From Glandiceps talaboti (taxonomy: Eukaryota > Hemichordata > Enteropneusta > Spengelidae): DNA of 64,000 nt. The first letter of the stretch is position 1; every line of letters begins with the position of its first letter. The stretch is taken from contig NC_135564.1 in the NCBI RefSeq assembly GCF_964340395.1, forward strand, positions 2,767,001 through 2,831,000, given 5' to 3'. A model generated the notes under the pieces. That model was not told where the DNA came from, ran no database searches, and saw only the letters and a list, made by a program, of their open reading frames with translations. Below, in pieces: positions 40,794-48,700 of this stretch. Position numbers and translations under genes: made by a program.

Positions 40794-42233
40794 GCAACAG
40801 CAACAACAGCAACATCATCATTTATCTTACAAAGGAATATAAAATATGCTTAATTCCTCTGATAATCTCTCACGTATACTCCATACACTAAACACATGGT
40901 CAAGTCTTCATATGTAAACTAAACTTAGATGCCACTGATGGAAACACAGAATCTGAAAATGAGATATTTCTTTTATTGATATGGTTTACGTTACAAGTCA
41001 GTACTATGTACTTTACCATGATATGGTGAGGGAGATTTGTTGACATATTCTATGAACTGTCTTGCTGCTTGCTGCATGACTTCTTTGGATGCACTCTGTT
41101 GAAGAAAATGTGTATAATTCATTAAAAATAGTATATGTACACAAAGAGACACAATAAAGTTCAAGAGCACCATGCCAGTGTCTAGTTACTATACATCTCC
41201 TATAGTCATTTTCTATAATCATTCTCCACCTGTAGTTACACAGACAAACTCTACCAAAAATCTAGATAAATTTTCTGCTGGGGAAAGGGTAAACAGCGCA
41301 AGTCGGTAGTAATCCGTCTCTCACTGACAGGCAGTTGTAATTGGTTACTTCGTTTGGTTTACTACAAACGTCCTCAACCTCCAGTTTGAAGTAAGTCACA
41401 TGATGACGCCATAACATCATTATGTTTATAGCAATGATCCACCAGCAAAATTAAACTATCGCTGTTGGTGTTACGAACAGAATCCTGTCCTAGAGAAATC
41501 CATTTGACTATACGGTGGAGATGATCGTCGTGTGTATAGTAACTTGACTAATATCCAGTACACAAAACAGAATGTGTCACACAATAACTTGGTAACACTT
41601 CCATCTAGTAATCACAGTGTCCTGGGTTCCCGCTCTGCTGGCCAACTTTTCTCTTTCCCTGTTAATAACAATACCTTGCATTCCTCAATGAAGATATGAA
41701 TACAGGTTTTCAGGAAATGAGCGTATAGCAAACCCAAATTACGCAGGGTTTATTACTACTACTAACACGTTCTTATATTTAATTTCATGATCGAGATAAC
41801 GTCAACATTTAAAGTATTAATGGGTTTTAAGCCTTCTCTTAGCACTTCAATAGTTTTAGTATACCTTCCCTTATATACAATAAAGAGTTAAGACTTAAAT
41901 AATGTATGCGTGTATCAGTGGCGATATATTCAAAATATTGGGGGAGGGACGGATGTGAACACACTTTCATGAAACTGCAGTTCAGTGTGTGTAAACGGTA
42001 CGTGTATAAAGTTAAAGTTACGAGCAGAATATTAACATACATCGTTATAAAATACAATATTCATATTCACGTACTTTTTTATCACTCTTTGATTGCAACC
42101 ACGCTTAAGTGATTGTCTATGAATCAACCTATTGTTAGTCTACTTCGGATTCAAACACGGGCCCCAAAATCTTTATAAAGTTCTACAGTAAGGAAGTTGA
42201 ACAGCTTGTTGTACCTACCATGGTGGTTGACAT
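18276..42233 (-). CDS. DNPEP: Aspartyl aminopeptidase, whole gene, 14 coding exons
   Basis: Cytosolic M18-family metallopeptidase that removes N-terminal Asp or Glu from peptides; family members form large dodecamers. Coding exons on the minus strand: 42219-42233, 41017-41095, 40193-40395, 39503-39628, 39092-39216, 38214-38292, 37649-37756, 37174-37251, 33627-33710, 32930-33087, 32213-32252, 31762-31863, 30582-30749, 18276-18326. They sum to 1416 nt, 471 residues plus stop, close to the human length. All introns are GT-AG and every phase joins. Metal and catalytic residues expected for the family are present: His92 (GAHTDSP), Asp261 (RLDN), Glu298-Glu299 (YDNEE), Asp342 (SADQAH) and His436 (MHSIREM). 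No break or frameshift is seen. The gene shares a short divergent promoter with NCAPG2. Its introns carry several repeats and a 12.3-kb last intron. Identity rests on residue-level match with the vertebrate protein recalled from memory, not on a search. Confidence 0.97.
18620..18992 (-). mobile_element. tRNA-derived SINE, type A, full copy
   Basis: Read on the minus strand it starts with a tRNA-like head: A-box-like GTGAATGGTTAGCG and B-box GGTTCGAGCCC. A ~250-bp body follows, then the tail AAAGCGCTTTGAGC ... AAAGCGCTATATAAGAACC ending in ATT repeats. Tails of this GCGCTATATAA type are typical of SINEs moved by L2-like LINEs. Near-identical segments recur at 23028-23457 and 44297-44492. It lies in DNPEP intron 13. 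Confidence 0.85.
21640..22760. repeat. Degenerate ~270-bp tandem repeat
   Basis: Segments such as TATTAGGACACTATGT, TGTTCTTACTGTTTCC, TTCTTGATATAAAA and GTGTATATGCCTA recur in the same order about three times. One copy is interrupted by the microsatellite at 22450-22600. Confidence 0.6.
22450..22600. repeat. Compound microsatellite TG-CGTG-CATG-TATG-TG-TCTG
   Basis: Six successive motif blocks, each a one-base variant of its neighbour. Confidence 0.97.
23028..23457 (-). mobile_element. tRNA-derived SINE, type A, with duplicated head
   Basis: Same body and (ATT)n tail as the copy at 18620-18992. The 60-bp tRNA-like head is present twice in direct tandem (23338-23397 and 23398-23457), differing by only a few bases. 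Confidence 0.85.
23670..24110. repeat. Degenerate ~110-bp tandem repeat
   Basis: TTTCTAGTTTCACAAGGACA, CACACATCACTTT, ATTTCAACATGAACTTATTA and ATCATAACAAAGGTACAC recur in order about four times. Confidence 0.65.
24797..24850 (-). mobile_element. SINE type A head fragment
   Basis: Shares AACCTGCAG, AAAGCCAGCCACTCTAACCA and ACATGACTCC with the SINE A heads at 18992 and 23457. No body or tail follows. Confidence 0.6.
25392..25565 (+). repeat. 90-bp direct repeat, two copies
   Basis: AGATGTGGTATTATAACTTG, GTTTGTGTAAAGGTTACATC, GTATTTGGTGTTAGGAAATT occur at 25401 and again at 25491. The reverse complement of this unit recurs six times at 25790-26300. Confidence 0.9.
25785..26302 (-). repeat. Inverted array of the 90-bp unit, about six copies
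   Basis: Diverged reverse-complement units with CAACAAATTGAATTTCCTAA, CACCAAATACAACGTAACCT, TTTATACAAGCCAAGTT. With the two copies at 25392-25565 it makes an inverted repeat with a ~220-bp spacer. Confidence 0.9.
26746..26802 (+). repeat. TAGTCTAG short element, copy 3
   Basis: AGTCTAGTTCTTATACAGTA, TCGTTATGATTTAGAAACCA, then GTTGGCATCCAGA. Lacks the CACCTCCACTCAGTGG middle part. Confidence 0.6.
28044..28264 (-). mobile_element. tRNA-derived SINE, type B, diverged copy
   Basis: Minus-strand head AATCGAGTGGTTAAACCA and B box GGGTTTAAATCC. The body shares GGAAAACCTGYGTTGTTYGG and CTTCTTACWTACAG with the copy at 8494-8773. In DNPEP intron 13. Confidence 0.7.
28530..28680 (-). mobile_element. 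SINE/LINE 3' tail, type C, with internal insertion
   Basis: Same tail as 742-843, but about 45 bp containing TTCCCGTTATCGCGGGAA separates the GGTGTTTTTTAA part from the AAGAAATGAATATTATTATT end. Confidence 0.65.
29500..29614. repeat. (TCCA)(TCCG)(TCTG)n compound microsatellite
   Basis: Ordered change TCCC, TCCA, TCCG, TCTG along the array. Confidence 0.97.
30169..30533 (-). mobile_element. MITE, AGGCCTA family, copy 2
   Basis: 365 bp, the reverse complement of the copy at 5088-5455. Shared segments include TGTTCTTCCAATCTGTAATG, GAGACCATTTGGAAA and TCTAAAATTGAG. Its end is 48 bp from the donor of DNPEP exon 13. Confidence 0.85.
30582..30749 (-). CDS. DNPEP: DNPEP coding exon 13 (His436)
   Basis: Residues 400-455: [12 protein letters not shown], then [18 protein letters not shown]. 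His436 is the last metal ligand. 168 nt, phase 0. Acceptor ctactgtacag, donor GTAAGT. A MITE ends 48 bp beyond the donor. Confidence 0.97.
31762..31863 (-). CDS. DNPEP: DNPEP coding exon 12
   Basis: Residues 366-399: [20 protein letters not shown], then KANVPLQ. 102 nt, phase 0. Acceptor atttgttgcag, donor GTAAGA. Confidence 0.97.
32213..32252 (-). CDS. DNPEP: DNPEP coding exon 11 (40 nt)
   Basis: Residues 352-365, [14 protein letters not shown], matching the family KHEENHRPLFHKG block. Acceptor tgttgatag, donor GTAAGA. A micro-exon supported by its phase and by the gap it fills. Confidence 0.94.
32449..32833 (+). mobile_element. Element carrying 68-bp tandem units, copy with four units
   Basis: Head at 32449-32569, then units starting at 32570, 32638, 32706 and 32774 (period exactly 68), the last incomplete. 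In DNPEP intron 10. Confidence 0.8.
32930..33087 (-). CDS. DNPEP: DNPEP coding exon 10 (Asp342)
   Basis: Residues 300-351 plus two bases: [17 protein letters not shown], then [19 protein letters not shown]. Asp342 is the metal ligand of the SAD motif. Acceptor aatgacag, donor GTAAGT. Confidence 0.97.
33252..33515. repeat. ~103-bp tandem repeat in DNPEP intron 9
   Basis: GAACATGATTGGTTGATTCA, CAGTCACATGACAGT and CTTTTGTCACAGCA recur about 2.6 times. Confidence 0.8.
33627..33710 (-). CDS. DNPEP: DNPEP coding exon 9 (Glu298/Glu299)
   Basis: Residues 272-299, ending [11 protein letters not shown] with the catalytic Glu and metal-ligand Glu pair. 84 nt, phase 0. Acceptor gtaattccag, donor GTAGGT. 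A 148-bp satellite array lies 46 bp upstream of the acceptor. Confidence 0.97.
33757..34565. repeat. 148-bp minisatellite, five full copies plus a partial
   Basis: Units start at 33757, 33905, 34053, 34201 and 34349 (exact 148-bp step), with a sixth diverging after 34497. The units at 34053, 34201 and 34349 look identical, so the expansion is recent. Located in DNPEP intron 8, 46 bp from the acceptor of exon 9. Confidence 0.95.
34690..36153. mobile_element. hAT-like non-autonomous DNA transposon, 1464 bp
   Basis: Perfect 15-bp terminal inverted repeats CAGGGCTCGAAATTA / TAATTTCGAGCCCTG. Several GGTAGTCA / TGACTACC motifs lie within ~90 bp of each end, like subterminal transposase-binding sites. 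CAGGG ends are common in hAT elements. Flanks share AGGGT (34685-34689 and 36154-36158), 5 rather than the 8 bp expected for hAT. No transposase frame inside. In DNPEP intron 8. Confidence 0.75.
36850..36995. repeat. ~68-bp tandem repeat in DNPEP intron 8
   Basis: AGTCCTTCAAAATTACAGGT, then CTACAGTTAGGATAGCT and TAGTGTTGTAGTGT occur about 2.3 times. Confidence 0.8.
37174..37251 (-). CDS. DNPEP: DNPEP coding exon 8 (Asp261)
   Basis: Residues 246-271: [20 protein letters not shown]. Asp261 in RLDN is the bridging metal ligand position of M18 enzymes. 78 nt, phase 0. Acceptor tgattacag, donor GTAAGT. Confidence 0.96.
37649..37756 (-). CDS. DNPEP: DNPEP coding exon 7
   Basis: Residues 210-245: [16 protein letters not shown], then [10 protein letters not shown]. 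108 nt, phase 0 at both ends. Acceptor taccttag, donor GTGAGT. Confidence 0.96.
38214..38292 (-). CDS. DNPEP: DNPEP coding exon 6
   Basis: Residues 183-209, starting [13 protein letters not shown], which matches the family VPILAT segment, then a variable loop. Acceptor ttatcatag, donor GTAAGA. It is too short and too shifted in phase to appear as a long open frame, and was found from the gap between exons 5 and 7. Confidence 0.92.
39092..39216 (-). CDS. DNPEP: DNPEP coding exon 5
   Basis: Residues 142-182: [20 protein letters not shown] followed by [11 protein letters not shown]. Ends after TT, and the next exon supplies G (Leu183). Acceptor gtctttcag, donor GTAAGT. Confidence 0.96.
39379..39450. 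repeat. (TG)n microsatellite in DNPEP intron 4
   Basis: About 36 TG units, CA in the sense of the gene. Confidence 0.97.
39503..39628 (-). CDS. DNPEP: DNPEP coding exon 4
   Basis: Residues 100-141, with the conserved [18 protein letters not shown] and AGRVIVK. 126 nt, phase 0 at both ends. Acceptor ctcacag, donor GTAGGA. Confidence 0.97.
39950..40101 (+). pseudogene. Possible retroelement C-terminal coding fragment
   Basis: In DNPEP intron 3, antisense to the gene, the plus strand reads [20 protein letters not shown], then LKMIIEKNW and ends TME-stop. The LLWEP plus RRxGxP pattern resembles the end of some endonuclease/reverse-transcriptase polyproteins (LLWxPxHGxRxRGRP). Short and diverged, so chance is possible. 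Confidence 0.35.
40193..40395 (-). CDS. DNPEP: DNPEP coding exon 3 (His92)
   Basis: Residues 32-99: [35 protein letters not shown]. It carries the first zinc ligand His92 and the neighbouring Asp94 of the HxD motif. Acceptor tgttttcag, donor GTAAGT. Confidence 0.97.
40737..40816. repeat. (CAA)n microsatellite in DNPEP intron 2
   Basis: CAA units with a few CAG near the right end. Confidence 0.97.
41017..41095 (-). CDS. DNPEP: DNPEP coding exon 2
   Basis: Residues 6-31, including the family segment [13 protein letters not shown] near the N-terminus. Acceptor is ttcttcaacag, donor is GTAAAG, and the exon ends after one base of an Ala codon. Confidence 0.95.
42219..42233 (-). CDS. DNPEP: DNPEP coding exon 1 (start codon)
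   Basis: Encodes MSTTM, residues 1-5, then donor GTAGGT. The start has A at -3. The exon ends in phase 0 and joins AGTGCATCC of exon 2. It is short, as in relatives whose N-terminus is variable, so the exact start is the least certain part of the gene. It could equally be the second ATG at the exon end. Confidence 0.8.
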
Positions 42234-42622
42234 TTTGACTACGGGGTACCATACCTAGATTTGACCGCTGTTCTCATTCTACTACATTTGTTGGTGTCAG
42301 TCCACTTTTCAAGTAGAACCTTTCGTACATTTGACAATATAGTTCTTTTTTAAAATTTGATTAATAGTTTCATCTGTTTCCTTAACAAGATTTTTCTAGA
42401 GATCAATTTAACTTCAGTAAACCCTACCATGTAGCATAGGTTTGGCGTTCCCGGTGAAAACAGGACCTATTAGGCTACTGTACAATAGTGGTGAAGCTTT
42501 TTTCTCAGCAGCTTAGAGGGTCAAAAATATCTTCGCATTTCTTCGGTATTCATCGTATCGATTCGGCATTTCAGTCGAAAGGCGCCATTTTAGAAACTTC
42601 AAAACATTGGCTACAGTTTACG
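42234..42622. promoter_or_regulatory. Divergent DNPEP / NCAPG2 promoter region
   Basis: The two start codons face away from each other with only 389 bp between them, so both 5'UTRs and promoters must share this stretch unless upstream noncoding exons exist. CpG dinucleotides are more frequent at 42440-42660 than in the surroundings. At 42581-42591 the minus strand reads AAAATGGCGCC, close to the YY1 consensus AANATGGCGGC and overlapping an E2F-like GGCGC core. No TATA box is obvious. Transcription starts cannot be placed from sequence. Confidence 0.6.
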
Positions 42623-42745
42623 ATGGAGGAGAGTAGTGACGAAAAACGGCGAGAAATTCTGTCACCTACAAGGACAAGAGTGGAATTCTTGGAGGCAGTG
42701 CACAATGACAGCCCGGATGATTTCCTGAACCGTTTAAATCAGCAC
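42623..42745 (+). CDS. NCAPG2: NCAPG2 exon 1
   Basis: Residues 1-41, MEESSDEKRR to FLNRLNQH. Donor GTAAGT, phase 0. Confidence 0.9.
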
Positions 42746-45700
42746 GTAAGTGTAAAACAAGTGACGATAATCGATCCGATATGCAGTCGTCAGCTCATCC
42801 GTCTGCTTGTAACTTGTATTTTGTAGATGGATAGTACCACTCTACCTGCAACTAGTTACCACACTTATTCTTTTATAAGATAGTTATAGCAATTTTGCTT
42901 AAATTGTCTGTACACCGTGGGAGTATAGTGATCTGTTAACATTTTTGGCCAATAGGGTCAACAGATATCATGAGAGACTCAGAAAGCTCAAAACTCTTAC
43001 TAGTCTAGCATACTCCCTCCGTGATGGATGAACTGTGTTATTATTACAAATGTGTATGAAAGCAAGTGTACTACTACTGGTGAGTAGTTATGAAACGTCT
43101 CATCATAATATTGAGATGAGAATAACCGTATGGCTGCAGCTGAAGACATGGATAACTACAAAAATGATATCTCACCTATTCATAAAACTTGTCAACATGA
43201 GCCCCTGAAAATGCCCCTTCAATTAATTTTGATAGTGATTTTTCTATTATACTAAAATATGATGTATTTTCAGCATTCTAAAGACTCAAACTTTGACCTG
43301 GATGAATTCTTACAAACTCTTGATCGTAAACAAATAACAAGCCTTTGGGATGGACTATACAATTTATGTAATGATACATTGATAAGTTCACCTTTAGCAG
43401 TTGAAGAAACAGATGAAAACCAAGAAGAGTTACAACAGGTGAGATTTTAAAAATATAATGTCTTAAATATGTCTACTACTAGTGGAATCTATGACACCAA
43501 TTAGCATATTCTTGTACAGTATTGTTGAAAAACAGTGAGCAAGTGTTGAGTCACAGATTCAGTCAACAAACAGGCTGCTACAACGCAACTGATGAAAGTT
43601 TTTTGTGTTTTGTTTTTATCTCTTTGGTTTAAAAGTGCCAGAACTGTTTCTCTTCAGATATTCCTACAGTCATCCCATGTGCTATTTCATGGCATGACAT
43701 TAGCAAAATGAAATTTGGATTCCCAACAAACAAATGTTCTGTCAATTTAGCATGAAGCTGAACATTGTGAATTTGTCATCAACTTTGTACAACAGCATAC
43801 AAGTGCATGTTCAGTAATCTTCTAAAGCCACTCAAGCCTACACTAAATCGTTGATGAAAATGATAGAAATTAATTTCCATGGTAACTGTAATGTACTGTT
43901 TTCAATGATCATTTTGAATATGTAGAATTCGTGCATGTTAATTTTATTAATATTTTTTAGGAAGCTTGGGAGGTAACCCAACAATAATGATTAGGAGTAG
44001 ACTTCATTGTTTATTTACATTGTTTATTCACAGACTGTGAACAGAACAGTTGCTATACTTGAGGGTATATTGACTGTAGCACTGAGTTACCTACATAATG
44101 TGGACAATCCAACAATACCTCAATCACTGGAAGACACAGCCACCATCCTTCATGGTAGGAGTTTTTATTATTCACTCTTGTCAATTGACAATACATTGCA
44201 GTGAAAACTTTTTTCTTCAGTAATGATGAAATGCTGTGAGATACTTTATTTTCCCTGAAAAGAGACATTGTCTGTATTGACCTGGACTGGTAAGATAGGG
44301 GGTTGCAGTGTGAGTGCTTTAATCCTATGTGCTTATAGAGGTTGTAATGGATTGTATGCTCTCCAGGGAGTTGAGGAAGTATAAAGGGCCATTGTACTGC
44401 TATAGATCTGTGCCAGGGGTAATAATTATAAAGCGCTTTGAGTACAAAGTGGGAAAGCACTATATAAAAACCATGATTATTATTATTAAGTTTATAGACT
44501 TATAACATCAGTTGTGAATACCAACCTTACAATTGATATAGACTAAATTATTATTACTGTATTCCATAGTTCTATATCAAACAGTGTGAACTTATAAACA
44601 AAATGATGACTGTACCAATCTAGTGATCAGAATATTATCGAGGAAACACCTGTGCAGAATTAAAGGCCCAACCATGCAGACTTCTGAATAAATCTTTGCT
44701 GAATGTGGAAGTAAATTTTGATGAATTCAATTTAAGGAAAAGGATGAAAGGAATTTATTTCATCATCAGGAGAACTACTCCTACAATATTTTATAGAAAG
44801 TGTAATCAAACTACTATTTTTTTTACAGGTGTTTTACTGGATTTTCCTTCATCAACAAAGAAGTTGCAGAACCATGTAGCCATGCTATGTGAACTTTGGT
44901 AAGGAAAGTCATGTGTGGGATTTGCTGATAATAATTGAGAAAGTGAGAAGTATTTCCATAGGCCGTAAATCAAGAAAGTCTGTTATTTGTCATGATATTT
45001 CATATTTATAATGTGACAAGTTATTACATTTTGAACCTTGTTACATAATATTACTAGAAGTACACTAATCTTGGAAGTAAGTTTTGCTCTGTTCTGTTGT
45101 TTCTGTTGACGTTCACCTACATGTGTAGCAATACTAATAAGTATCATGCCAAGTTATGGTTGTGTATGTACACATGGGCATCACTAGTAAGGATGAAGAT
45201 TGTTGATTTGTTTTGACAATACTTCGTTGAATATTCCAATAGATGGGGTGCAGATAATATCATTTGTGAGATTGTGCCAGTCATTTATAGTGTATGTATA
45301 AAATGAGTACTTGTATGTATTTGTTTTGGTTGGTATACTATAATGTGGAGAGTATGTGAGTAAGATCATCTTGTTGATCTGGTTGCACATTTGAAGTGGC
45401 TAACTTTTCCATTGAGTGCTTATATACCATGGTGAGTCAGTAACACTTTCGCCTGTTTTCTAAGGGTTTTCCTTTCATTTTGCCTTTTTATCTAGGTGGG
45501 ATAAAGACTTGCCAAAGAAAGAAGAGATCATCAACAATGCCTTAATGTTTGTTTTGCAGCAAAGTCTACAAAAACGTGCAGTAGTAAGTTTTACTTAATT
45601 TCATATTCCCTGCTGCAAATTAATTACAAAGCAAAGATAAATGTTTTCATGTCGGTTGATTTTCATTATTTTCAACTCTATTCCTCTCACATCCACTCAA

Positions 45701-48700
45701 ATACAAAAAGAAATGTCCATGTTTTATGTTTCCGATAATGAAAACTGGAAACTTCTGCAGTTCAAAAGACCTTTTTTCTCCATTACAGGCAGCTGATGTG
45801 AAACGTATGTATTCCCTCAGACAGTCACTTCTTCTACAAGACTTTGGAGAAGGTAAAAATTTGGATTTGAAAGAGATGTTGAACCAATGTATGGCATCAC
45901 CTGTATATTTGAAAAGTGATGAGGTAGGTTTATATGCAAGTTATGTTTCTTTTGTGTTTCCCTGTTATTGAATGATAAAATACTAGTATGTAAAATCAAA
46001 ATCTGAAACCCTTTCCCTGGACAAATTAGTAGATCATAGGATAGGTATTATGTAAGGTATTTAGAAAGAATGCTAGAAGTCAGTAACCAGGGTGTAACAT
46101 CTTATGACTGCATGCCTTGCTTTTACAGAGGTATAGACTCTGTAAGTTTTCATGCAGTAGGAAAAATAATGTTAACAAACAACTTTTAACTTCTGTACTT
46201 ATCCTGGTAAATCTCAACACCTCATTCTAAAGTAATTCCAGCAGATATTATATATAAGTTGAAATGGAGAATAGGATAGAGGTTTGAAAATCCATCATTC
46301 ATGGAAACTCCATGATCTTACTCCATACATAAAGGAATGTCATTTAAGAGTGTGATATCACATTGACGATCCATGTTAGTATCATACAAGCTTTGTGTAC
46401 TGTATATTGTTGTAGATGTTGAAAGTATTTTTTTGTATATGTAGTGCAATTGCGAACAATAGCTACTTCAGGAATAAATGACAAAGAGATCTCCTAAATG
46501 GCCAAAAAAATTGGTTCGTTATTGCTCAGAAAAACAAAAAAATGTAAAAACAACAAATTTAAAAAGAATTACAGAAAAATAGTCAAAAAAAAAGTATAGT
46601 GTAGGAAAGGGAAATTGATATATTCTAAAATTCAGTACATAGAACCATTCAGTAAGAATTCTCCTTTTCCAAACAATTTCTTGTTCCTTCTCTGAGCTGT
46701 CTATTTTCTTAATTTTAGGGCCGCCGTTTTCTGAGTTTCAGTTTTGGAATGAATCCCACTTTCATTGAACAACTGCACAAGACTATAAAGACACAGCTGC
46801 CATACTGCCCAAGGTAATGAAACTAGTTTTGTTTACATTGAAAAGTCACCTTAGTCCTACCTCAGTTCGGAGTCAGGAAGGTTTCTTGTCCGCTTAAATA
46901 GGGAACTTGCAGTCCAGACTGAGCATGCTCAGATGCAAAGGACTATGGGATTATCTGTGGTTATCGTAATACCTAATCTGGCTACCATTAAAAACCCTCC
47001 AACATTGTCAGGGTAACTATGAATTGATCATTCATGGTTGCAAACAATGTAACAGCATTATTTACAATACCAATTCATTAGTATTTATTATCACATTTCC
47101 CATGATGCAACATTCAACATGGCAGGTTTGCAAGTTCCCTATTGAAAGGAGAACAACAACTTTCCTGATATTCACATGGTTACCAAGCCATACCTGTCCT
47201 AGTTGAAAGTACTAAACTGACGTACTATCTGAGATTACAGCTGGAATGGCCTGATGTAGGGATGCCTGCATGGAAATTGGGCTAGTGATGTTAAACTGAC
47301 CAAGTACAACTGATTTTATTTTGTGCATTTCATCTTCACTCATTACACAGTCCGTATGTGTTGCAGATTACTTGATTATATAAGTAATATGTGACAGCAT
47401 ATTTTTCATTAATATCATTGCATTTATTCATTTATTCATTTATTTATTTATGTTTACATATTGTACTGTTATTACTGGTATGAAGACTAATTGTTACATT
47501 TCAAAAACAGTGAAAACCAAAACTAAACTTATGATTGATTAGAAGGGCTGATGTTAACCAGTAAATATAAAGGTAACTATTCAAAATTGCATGATGTCAA
47601 AGTGAGACATAAAGAGTCAAAACAGGTGATCGATGGCTTCGAACCTAGCAGGCACGAACTCACAATTACACTACAATTGCCAGTTTATTTTCCTGTCCTA
47701 GAAGGTGGTAGCAGCTAAAGTTGACTCGTTTAAGTGGTTTCACACAGTTGGCCTCAGTTTCAACTCTGTCCAACATTTGGGTCTGTAGTATCTCCGTAAA
47801 TAGTTGACTATTGATTTTTATTAATCAGTCACCAAATGGTCTGACATCTACACTACAAGTCAGTCAGTCAATAATGTTAAAAACTGTACTTTGGTACTGT
47901 TATCTGGTAGAGATTATTTACACACAGTATAGTATGACAAGTTGTTACATGTATATTTTGTAGAACAATTCTTATTTTACAAGGAAACTACTGTTGAATT
48001 CATTCTATTTATTTATTTAGAAGTTTGTGTTTACTGTTTTTCAATAATTTCACAGCAATATACAAATGTAATAAAAATATCTGTGTGAATGGTTTTCAGT
48101 TCTGAGTAAATATAGTAAAATGTATTGCACACAAAAAAGGCAAATCATTGGGACTTATGGCAGGATAGATTTTTAGTTCCAAAGCAAATATTGTGAAATG
48201 TCTTGTCACTGGTCTATTGAATATTACAGAATCAAATTAAATTGCTATACTTTACATAGCATGTCATCAACTTGATGTAAAAATTTGAATCACAAATTGA
48301 TTCAAATCAAATCAACACCATCCCATAAAGTAACACATGTGATGACCACTTAGCATGAACTCTTTGTATTTCAGAGTTGAAACAACCATGTTGAAAAATT
48401 TAGACATCAACTTGGTGTAAGAACTTAATCCACAAATGAAAGTAAATGAACTCAACATGTTTACATTCTTAAGCACATAAAAATGATAAAAAATAAGTTT
48501 GAACAACTTACTATACCCCCGGATACTTGAAAGTTGTCAACAATGCCACATGTACATCAGTAAAGTTGTATTTTTGACATAGCTTGATGTAAAGTTGTAG
48601 TTGCAAGTGTCATTAGTACTTTTATAGTCAGACTTACAAATAAACAACAAACTACTAGAAAGGTTCAAATCAGGACGGTATAAGTGTAAAATGAAAACCC

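Noticed and set aside
42488-42622. In-frame extension of NCAPG2 upstream of 42623
   Set aside because: The frame is open but has no ATG; the first ATG with good context is 42623, matching the family N-terminus.
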